From the NCBI RefSeq assembly GCF_900143085.1, contig NZ_FRCZ01000004.1, forward strand, positions 124,001 through 188,000: 64,000 bases of DNA. The letters run 5' to 3'. Of this stretch, positions 57,817 through 64,000 are shown in pieces (the first letter of the stretch is position 1; every line of letters starts with the position of its first letter). Source of the DNA: Gracilibacillus kekensis. GTDB taxonomy: Bacteria > Bacillota > Bacilli > Bacillales > Amphibacillaceae. Under the pieces are notes generated by a model. That model did not search any database. It was not told where the DNA came from and saw only the letters and a program-made list of their open reading frames with translations. The position numbers and the translations under genes are program-made.

Positions 57817-57873
57817 AGATGAAGTAGTTTTATCTTATAAGATAGAATAGGGGTAAGAAAGGAGTTAAACAAA

Positions 57874-59451
57874 ATGAATGAAAAACAACGACTAGAAAGT
57901 CAACAAATCAACCAAAAGAATTCAACGGACGTAAAATCCGATACGAATGATAATTTGGATCGATTAAAGAACTTATCTAGTGATGATTTAATTTCTAAAT
58001 ATTTTCAAACAACATATGAACCACCGAATATGAGAAAAGCAAAGAAACGTTTGAAAAAAGATGTCGATGTTCATTATGATTTCGATATACCATTAGAAAT
58101 GAAAGCAATAGGAAAAGGTAAAAAGTTCCTTATCCGTACTTACGGCTGTCAAATGAATGAACATGATACAGAGGTAATGGCAGGTATTCTCACTAACATG
58201 GGCTATACACCAACAGAAGATACCAAAGAGGCAGACATTATTCTACTAAATACCTGTGCAATTCGTGAAAATGCGGAAAATAAAGTCTTCGGAGAAATTG
58301 GTCATTTAAAACCGCTAAAATTAGAAAATCCAGATGTTATTTTAGGTGTTTGTGGCTGTATGTCTCAGGAAGAATCTGTCGTCAATCGAATCCTTAAGAA
58401 GCATCCTTTTATTGATTTGATATTTGGTACTCACAATATCCATCGATTGCCACAATTGATTAATGAAGCAATGTTCGGAAAAGAAATGGTGGTAGAAGTT
58501 TGGTCAAAAGAAGGCGACATTATTGAAAACCTTCCGAAAGTCCGTAAAGGAAAGATCAAGGCTTGGGTAAATATTATGTACGGTTGCGATAAATTTTGTA
58601 CCTATTGTATTGTTCCTTACACAAGAGGTAAAGAGCGAAGCCGTATGCCTGAGGACATCATTCAGGAAGTTCGTCATTTAGCAGCACAAGGATATAAAGA
58701 AATCACACTATTAGGTCAGAACGTGAATGCCTATGGAAAAGATCTGGAATTTGAATATGGACTTGGCGACTTGATGGAAGAAATGAGTAAAATAGACATA
58801 CCACGTGTTCGTTTTACTACATCCCACCCAAGGGATTTTGATGATCGTTTAATTGAAGTATTAGCAAAAGGTGGAAACTTGTTAGACCATATTCACTTAC
58901 CAGTACAGTCTGGAAGTTCAGACGTTTTACGTGTGATGGCCCGTCGTTATACTAGAGAACAGTATCTTGAATTAGTAAGAAAAATTAAAACAGAAATGCC
59001 GAATGCAACATTAACAACGGATATTATCGTAGGATTTCCAAATGAAACGGATGAACAGTTTGAAGAAACGATGACCCTTATGGAAGAGGTCGGATTTGAA
59101 AGTGCCTATACATTTATTTATTCACCAAGAGAGGGAACTCCATCTGCACGTTGGGAAGATAATATTCCTATGGAAGTAAAAAAGGAACGTCTTCAGCGTT
59201 TAAATGCGTTAGTTAACAAGCAATCCGCAGAAGCAATGCAGCAATACCAGGGTCAAACAGTTAAGGTGCTTGTAGAAGGTGAAAGTAAAAAAGATCCTGA
59301 AGTATTATCTGGATACACGGAGCGTAACAAATTGGTGAATTTTAGAGGACCAAAGTCTATCATTGGTGAAATTGTAGAAGTTAAAATCGTAAATACAAAA
59401 ACGTGGACATTAGACGGCGAAATGGTCGAATCAGCAGTTGAGGTGAATTAA
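57874..59451 (+). CDS. miaB: MiaB, tRNA-2-methylthio-N6-dimethylallyladenosine synthase
   Basis: MiaB adds the methylthio group to i6A37 of tRNAs reading codons that start with U. The 525-residue radical-SAM protein has an N-terminal extension (about 1-65), the MTTase domain with cysteines in [24 protein letters not shown] and GVCGCMS, the radical-SAM CxxxCxxC in [10 protein letters not shown] near 238, and a C-terminal TRAM domain. ATG 57874 follows AAAGGAG. ricA begins directly after the stop. Confidence 0.97.
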   Translation: MNEKQRLESQQINQKNSTDVKSDTNDNLDRLKNLSSDDLISKYFQTTYEPPNMRKAKKRLKKDVDVHYDFDIPLEMKAIGKGKKFLIRTYGCQMNEHDTEVMAGILTNMGYTPTEDTKEADIILLNTCAIRENAENKVFGEIGHLKPLKLENPDVILGVCGCMSQEESVVNRILKKHPFIDLIFGTHNIHRLPQLINEAMFGKEMVVEVWSKEGDIIENLPKVRKGKIKAWVNIMYGCDKFCTYCIVPYTRGKERSRMPEDIIQEVRHLAAQGYKEITLLGQNVNAYGKDLEFEYGLGDLMEEMSKIDIPRVRFTTSHPRDFDDRLIEVLAKGGNLLDHIHLPVQSGSSDVLRVMARRYTREQYLELVRKIKTEMPNATLTTDIIVGFPNETDEQFEETMTLMEEVGFESAYTFIYSPREGTPSARWEDNIPMEVKKERLQRLNALVNKQSAEAMQQYQGQTVKVLVEGESKKDPEVLSGYTERNKLVNFRGPKSIIGEIVEVKIVNTKTWTLDGEMVESAVEVN

Positions 59452-59871
59452 ATGGCAAAATATACAAGAGCAGAAGTGATTGAAGAAGCACACAATTTGG
59501 CAAACAAAATGGCTAACATTGAAGAGATTGATCGCTTTAAACATTTAGAAGCTAAATTAAATGATAATAATAAGATTCAAAGTTCTATAAAAAAAATAAA
59601 AGCACTACAAAAACAGGCTGTGAACTTTCAAGCTTATGGTAAGCAAGAGGCACTTAAGCGGGTAGAAGCAGAGATTGATCGATTACAAGCAGAAATCGAT
59701 GAAATTCCTGTTGTTCAAGAGTTTAAAGAATCACAAGTTGTGATTAATGATATCTTGCAACTAGTTACCAATACAATAGCAAGAGAGATTACCAACGAAG
59801 TCATTCGTTCCACCGATGGCGATGTATTATCAGGAGAAACAGGCTCCAAAAAAGGAAAAAGCCACTGCTAA
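59452..59871 (+). CDS. ricA: RicA (YmcA), Fe-S regulator of RNA processing and Spo0A pathway
   Basis: RicA forms the RicAFT complex with YlbF and YaaT, which binds Fe-S clusters, works with RNase Y in mRNA maturation and supports sporulation, competence and biofilm. The 139-residue protein is mostly helical, YlbF/YmcA family, with EAHNLANKMANIEEIDRF and IKALQKQAVNFQAYGK. The last residues end in a Cys (KSHC), a feature that could serve as cluster ligand. It starts immediately after the miaB stop. Confidence 0.92.
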   Translation: MAKYTRAEVIEEAHNLANKMANIEEIDRFKHLEAKLNDNNKIQSSIKKIKALQKQAVNFQAYGKQEALKRVEAEIDRLQAEIDEIPVVQEFKESQVVINDILQLVTNTIAREITNEVIRSTDGDVLSGETGSKKGKSHC

Positions 59872-59874
59872 TGA

Positions 59875-59912
59875 AAACCATGATCAACATACTTGTTGAT
59901 CGTGGTTTTTTA
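59875..59912 (+). terminator. Terminator after ricA
   Basis: AAACCATGATCAAC (59875-59888) pairs with GTTGATCGTGGTTT (59895-59908), 14 bp with one G-U, and a T run follows. Confidence 0.85.
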
Positions 59913-59982
59913 TATGTTAGGAAATCATTGTTAAGAACAAATAAGCCAGTTGGTGAATGAAAGGAGGACAATGCGATACTAT

Positions 59983-60466
59983 TGTGGTGGTAATTATAAG
60001 ATATTATATGTGCTTTGCAATCGCTTCGGCTTGTCGGCTTCCCTTTCCTCGGATTTTTCTCCTCAGCTAACTTTTTAAGCAAAGTACGCTTAAAAAGTGG
60101 ATCTTCGGATAAAAACATCCCGCAGGAGTGGAAGCCGACGCCTGCGCTTTTTAATGATCTACAACTAAATTAAGAATAAATTAATCCATATCAAGTATGA
60201 ATTTGTATCTAGATTACTTATCCAAATGCACAAAATATGTTCATATCTGTAACAATACAAAATTCTAGCACTTGTAATCTTTGTAGAACTTCATTAAGCG
60301 GAGGCGGCCACTTCCACTCCTGTGGGATCGTTTTTCTTGAAGATCCACTTTTCCATGCGGTTTTTGCTTGGAAAAGTTAGCTGAAGGAAAAAGCCCATGG
60401 AAAGGGAAGTGGGCAAGTCGCAGCGATTTTCACGCACATTTATAATCTCATAATTACCACTAGGGT
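59983..60466 (+). repeat. E5, palindromic element with long terminal inverted repeats
   Basis: GTGGTAATTATAAGATATTA on the left and TAATCTCATAATTACCAC on the right are parts of imperfect terminal inverted repeats of roughly 55 bases. Module L (60033-60139) is closed by GTCGGCTTCC/GGAAGCCGAC with inner stem ACTTTTTAAGC/GCTTAAAAAGT. Module R (60306-60414) is closed by GGCCACTTCC/GGAAGTGGGC. The spacer is bordered by CTACAA/TTGTAG. The element fills the ricA-cotE gap; the sequence from 60467 to the cotE promoter shows nothing further. Confidence 0.85.
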
Positions 60467-60636
60467 TATGTCACATAATTCTTCTTTTTTAAACTATAAT
60501 CTTATATGTGAATGTTGTTTGTGGTTGGTGGATATATAAACGATGTCATTAGCCTGGAAATCAAGTACACTTTTCTAGGCTTCTGCATAGGATGGAGTAG
60601 AATCTATGGTTAACATATTCTTAAAAGAATGATGGC

Positions 60637-60664
60637 ACTATAGACGAATATCTCGCATATGATG
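60637..60664 (+). promoter_or_regulatory. Candidate sigma-K (or sigma-E) promoter of cotE
   Basis: CATATGATG (60656-60664) fits the mother-cell -10 CATANNNTR and AC (60637-60638) lies 17 bases upstream as a sigma-K -35. An ATA at 60640 could serve a sigma-E -35. B. subtilis cotE uses both sigma factors. Confidence 0.45.
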
Positions 60665-60694
60665 GAATTGAAATAAGAGGGAGGTTATAATTCC

Positions 60695-61258
60695 ATGTCT
60701 TTTTTAGACCAACAATACCGAGAAATTATAACAAAAGCGGTCATTGGCAAGGGTAGAAAGTTTAAGCAAGATACGAACACCATTACACCATCACACCGTC
60801 CATCAAGTATACTAGGTTGTTGGATCATCAATCATAACTATCACGCAAAATTAGTAAAAAAAGAAACAGTAGAAATCCGAGGTCACTATGATGTTAATGT
60901 TTGGTATGCATTTAATGACAATACAAAAACAGAGGTAGTAACAGAGCGCGTAGAATATTGTGATTATGTTCCATTATCCATTCGTGATAAACACCACATT
61001 GGTGATGAGTGTGAAGTACTTGCGAAAGTGATTCAACAGCCAAATTGTTTAGAGTGCAGTATTGAAACAAAGGGCAATAAAATTAAGGTAGACGTTGAAC
61101 GAGAATTTTTAGTTGAAGTAATTGGTGAAACTAAGATCTGTGTCAAAGTTGATCCTGAAGGAAAAGTATACGATGATGAAGATTGGGACCTGGCAATTTC
61201 AGATGACGAACTGGATGAAATAGAACCAGATTTCCTTGATGACTTAGAAGAAGAATAA
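60695..61258 (+). CDS. cotE: Spore coat morphogenetic protein CotE
   Basis: CotE directs assembly of the outer spore coat. The 187-residue protein starts [20 protein letters not shown], has [18 protein letters not shown], an oligomerisation core, and ends in a very acidic tail (Asp/Glu-rich, about residues 155-187), as in the B. subtilis protein of 181 residues. The ATG follows AGAGGGAGGTTATAATTCC. It lies between ricA and mutS in the conserved order. Confidence 0.97.
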   Translation: MSFLDQQYREIITKAVIGKGRKFKQDTNTITPSHRPSSILGCWIINHNYHAKLVKKETVEIRGHYDVNVWYAFNDNTKTEVVTERVEYCDYVPLSIRDKHHIGDECEVLAKVIQQPNCLECSIETKGNKIKVDVEREFLVEVIGETKICVKVDPEGKVYDDEDWDLAISDDELDEIEPDFLDDLEEE

Positions 61259-61263
61259 TACCT

Positions 61264-61297
61264 ACAGTGTGGGGCTGCTCACACTGTATTTTTTTAT
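61264..61297 (+). terminator. Terminator after cotE
   Basis: ACAGTGTG (61264-61271) pairs with CACACTGT (61280-61287), followed by A and a run of seven or more T. Confidence 0.85.
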
Positions 61298-61420
61298 TTT
61301 AAAAAAGATATTAATCAGTGGTTTTGTTAGGTTATGAATGATTGTAATTGGTATTATAATGATTAAAAAAATAAAAAAGATTATTAATAGCAGTTCGTTT
61401 TAAGTTGGCGTTATAATTAT

Positions 61421-61449
61421 TTATCTACCAAGTTCATCTATGCTATAAT
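61421..61449 (+). promoter_or_regulatory. Candidate mutS promoter with extended -10
   Basis: TATAAT (61444-61449) is preceded by TGC, with a poor -35 TTATCT (61421-61426) 17 bases upstream. The leader would be about 29 bases. Confidence 0.5.
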
Positions 61450-61484
61450 ATTACAAGAATGATAGGATGTTGGGGGATACTATA

Positions 61485-64000
61485 ATGGGTTTTACGCCAA
61501 TGATACAGCAATATTTAAAAGTCAAAGCAGATTATCAAGACTGCTTTTTATTTTTCCGTTTAGGCGATTTTTATGAAATGTTTTTCGAGGATGCAAAAAA
61601 AGCTGCCCTTGAACTTGAAATTACACTAACAAGCCGGGATGGTGGAGGAGAAGAAAGGATACCGATGTGTGGTGTGCCTTACCATTCTGCAGAAAACTAC
61701 ATAAAAGCATTAATTGAAAAGGGATATAAGGTAGCCATTTGCGAGCAGGTGGAAGACCCTAAAGTTGCTAAAGGGGTTGTCAAAAGAGAAGTAGTTCAAC
61801 TGATCACACCTGGGACCGTCATGGAAGGTAATATGCTAGATGATAAAGAAAATAATTATTTAGCAGCGGTAACACAAACAACGGAACATCAATTTGCGTT
61901 TGCCTATACAGATATGTCGACCGGTGAAACGTTTGTTATGGATATCAAGCGTGGATGGGATGCGGTATTAAGTGAGTTATATAATAGGCCAATTAAGGAA
62001 ATTGTTGTGGAGCAAAGTCTATCTGAAAATTACGTTAGCGAGCTAACCGATAAAATGCAATTAACGGTTTCCTATGCAAAAGAGATCAAACTGCCAGATG
62101 ATATGCAATTATTAGTTGAAAATGTGGAAGACAGAAATTTAAAACAGACCTGTCTTACGCTTTATAATTATTTATTCCATACTCAGAAACGTGCGATTGA
62201 ACACTTAAAAAAAGCGCAAGTTATCGAATTGGAAGAATATATGACATTAGATATGTATTCTAAACGAAATTTAGAAATAACTGCTTCTTTAATGCGCAAA
62301 GAAAAGTTTGGAAGTCTCTTATGGGTAATTGATCGGACTGTAACGGCAATGGGTGCTCGGAAATTAAAGAAATGGTTAGAACGTCCATTGTTGACTCAAT
62401 CCTTAATTGAGAAACGACTTGACCTTGTTACAGGATTTTATGATCAATTTTTTGAACGTGAAGAAATTAGAGAAGCGCTGCAATCCATTTACGACATGGA
62501 ACGATTATCAGGTAGAGTATCATTTGGTAATGTGAATGCACGTGACTTGATCCAATTAAAACGCTCGTTAGCGAAGATTCCAACTATTAAAGAGCAATTA
62601 AAACAATTTGATAATGAAGCGGTAAAAGGGTTAGCGGAAGGTATCGATGGTTTACCTCCATTGTTTGATTTATTGGACCAAGCAATAGCAGAGGATCCAC
62701 CTATTTCGATAATGGATGGCAAAATTTTAAAGGACGGTTATAACAAATCCTTAGACGAATATCGCCATGCATCCACAAATGGGAAGCACTGGATAGCTGA
62801 ATTAGAACAAAAGGAAAAAGCAGAAACAAATATTAAATCATTAAAAATTGGCTTTAACAGAGTATTTGGTTATTACATTGAAGTAACGAGACCAAACCTT
62901 CCATTAATTCCGGAAGGTCGTTATCAAAGAAAACAGACATTAACAAATGCGGAAAGATTCATTACAGAGGAATTGAAAGAAAAGGAAACATTGATACTGG
63001 AAGCAGAGGAAAAAAGCGTTGATTTAGAATATCAACTCTTTTTAGAAATTAGGGAAAAGGTAAAAGATTTCATTCCAAGTTTACAACGTTTAGCTGATAT
63101 TATCAGTGAAATAGATGTGTTACAGAGTTTTGCAACTGTAAGTGAAGAAAATAATTATGTGAAACCAATGTTTACAACGGATGATCGTGTCTATTTAGAA
63201 GAAAGTCGTCATCCGGTAGTTGAAAAGGTCATGAAGGACGAATTTGTTCCAAATACAATTGATTTATCTGAGGATAAGCATTTATTGTTAATTACCGGGC
63301 CCAATATGTCTGGTAAAAGTACCTTTATGCGACAATTAGCCTTAACGGTTATCATGGCTCAGATTGGATGCTTTGTTCCAGCAAAGAAAGCAGAAATAGC
63401 TATTGTCGATCAAATTTTCACTCGTATTGGTGCAGCCGACGATCTTGTTTCTGGTCAAAGTACGTTTATGGTCGAAATGTTAGAAGCAAACCATGCGATT
63501 CAGCATGCAACCAAAGATAGTTTGATTTTGTTAGACGAAATTGGCCGTGGTACCAGCACATATGACGGTATGGCCTTAGCGCAGGCAATTATCGAATATA
63601 TTCATGACCACATCAAGGCAAAAACATTATTTTCAACACATTATCATGAACTAACAAGCCTTGAAGATCATTTGCCTGCTATGAAAAATATTCATGTTCG
63701 TGCGGAAGAAATTGAAGGAAAAGTCGTTTTTCTTCACCAGATTCATGATGGGGCAGCGGATGAGAGTTATGGTATTCATGTCGCACAATTAGCCGGTTTA
63801 CCGGATCCATTAATAAATAGAGCAAATGTGATTTTATCTCAATTGGAAAGCATGACGAAAGAAAAACCACAAACTGATAAGAAAAAGGAAGAGCAAGCAT
63901 TGGCAATGGAACAAATGGCCTTTTTTGCACAGGAGCAACCGACAAAGAAGCAAGAAAGCAGGGAGAATCAAGCGATTTTCAACACGATAAAACAATGGAA
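61485..64000 (+). CDS. mutS: DNA mismatch repair protein MutS (3' truncated by window edge)
   Basis: MutS recognises mismatches and starts repair with MutL. The frame is open from ATG 61485 (after TTGGGGGA) to the window end, 838 codons without a stop. The mismatch-reading Phe-Tyr-Glu is at 29-31 in GDFYEMF; the core and lever domains follow; Walker A is GPNMSGKST near 605-613 and Walker B is [19 protein letters not shown] at 810-814 resembles the beta-clamp motif of B. subtilis MutS. About 20-30 C-terminal residues are missing by comparison with the family. mutL should follow outside. Confidence 0.97.
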   Translation, partial: MGFTPMIQQYLKVKADYQDCFLFFRLGDFYEMFFEDAKKAALELEITLTSRDGGGEERIPMCGVPYHSAENYIKALIEKGYKVAICEQVEDPKVAKGVVKREVVQLITPGTVMEGNMLDDKENNYLAAVTQTTEHQFAFAYTDMSTGETFVMDIKRGWDAVLSELYNRPIKEIVVEQSLSENYVSELTDKMQLTVSYAKEIKLPDDMQLLVENVEDRNLKQTCLTLYNYLFHTQKRAIEHLKKAQVIELEEYMTLDMYSKRNLEITASLMRKEKFGSLLWVIDRTVTAMGARKLKKWLERPLLTQSLIEKRLDLVTGFYDQFFEREEIREALQSIYDMERLSGRVSFGNVNARDLIQLKRSLAKIPTIKEQLKQFDNEAVKGLAEGIDGLPPLFDLLDQAIAEDPPISIMDGKILKDGYNKSLDEYRHASTNGKHWIAELEQKEKAETNIKSLKIGFNRVFGYYIEVTRPNLPLIPEGRYQRKQTLTNAERFITEELKEKETLILEAEEKSVDLEYQLFLEIREKVKDFIPSLQRLADIISEIDVLQSFATVSEENNYVKPMFTTDDRVYLEESRHPVVEKVMKDEFVPNTIDLSEDKHLLLITGPNMSGKSTFMRQLALTVIMAQIGCFVPAKKAEIAIVDQIFTRIGAADDLVSGQSTFMVEMLEANHAIQHATKDSLILLDEIGRGTSTYDGMALAQAIIEYIHDHIKAKTLFSTHYHELTSLEDHLPAMKNIHVRAEEIEGKVVFLHQIHDGAADESYGIHVAQLAGLPDPLINRANVILSQLESMTKEKPQTDKKKEEQALAMEQMAFFAQEQPTKKQESRENQAIFNTIKQW

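Noticed and set aside
59801-60118. 105-codon minus-strand frame across the end of ricA and element E5
   Set aside because: It runs through a terminator hairpin and a palindromic repeat, and its composition reflects those sequences rather than a protein.

Overview
The window is a chromosomal backbone segment of a low-GC, endospore-forming, motile Firmicute of the family Bacillaceae. The evidence is the long conserved gene order shared with Bacillus subtilis (che-sigD, rpsB-tsf-pyrH-frr, uppS-cdsA-dxr-rseP-proS-polC, the nusA-infB cluster, truB-ribF-rpsO-pnp, the spoVF-dap cluster, ftsK/spoIIIE-ymf, pgsA-cinA-recA, rny-ymdB-spoVS, miaB-ymcA-cotE-mutS), the strong AT bias and the sporulation genes. 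AT richness and acidic proteins would suit the Oceanobacillus/Virgibacillus/Gracilibacillus group, but the genus cannot be fixed from this sequence alone. Every gene I accept is on the plus strand. There are no tRNA or rRNA genes, no CRISPR array, no prophage and no transposase.

Layout. 1-7.7 kb: end of the flagella/chemotaxis operon (cheB, cut by the window edge, then cheA, cheW, cheC, cheD, sigD, a FapA/DUF342 gene, a small hypothetical and a SwrB-like gene). 7.7-26.8 kb: translation, isoprenoid and phospholipid synthesis, membrane proteolysis and replication genes, then the nusA-infB cluster. 27.5-33.7 kb: truB, ribF, rpsO, pnp, an M16 peptidase and ymxH. 34.4-39.5 kb: dipicolinate synthase (dpaAB) and aspartate/lysine-pathway genes (asd, dapG, dapA), which together supply dipicolinic acid to the spore. 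40-52.9 kb: tepA, ylzJ, a SpoIIIE/FtsK translocase, a GntR regulator, two M16-family proteins, an SDR, a DUF3243 protein, RodZ, pgsA, cinA and recA. 53.3-64 kb: rny, ymdB, spoVS, an M19 dipeptidase, miaB, ricA, cotE and the first 838 codons of mutS, which runs off the right edge.

Regulation readable from the DNA fits the gene functions: candidate sigma-K sites before dpaA and cotE, a sigma-G site before tepA, a sigma-H site before spoVS, a LexA box before recA, and a perfect palindrome inside the promoter of the GntR gene.

The most unusual content is non-coding. Five intergenic gaps hold members of a dispersed palindromic repeat family (E1-E5, about 150-540 bp). Full copies carry two inverted long-hairpin modules around a variable AT-rich spacer, and both outer and inner stems differ between copies by compensating base changes. 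Two copies (E2, E3) and a sixth, unrelated array of short CGGGATA repeats (R4) share the same outer inverted termini, as if one set of ends carries interchangeable interiors. These elements sit between genes that are neighbours in B. subtilis (rbfA|truB, ymxH|spoVFA, ymcA|cotE) and, between dapA and tepA, where B. subtilis has rnjB.
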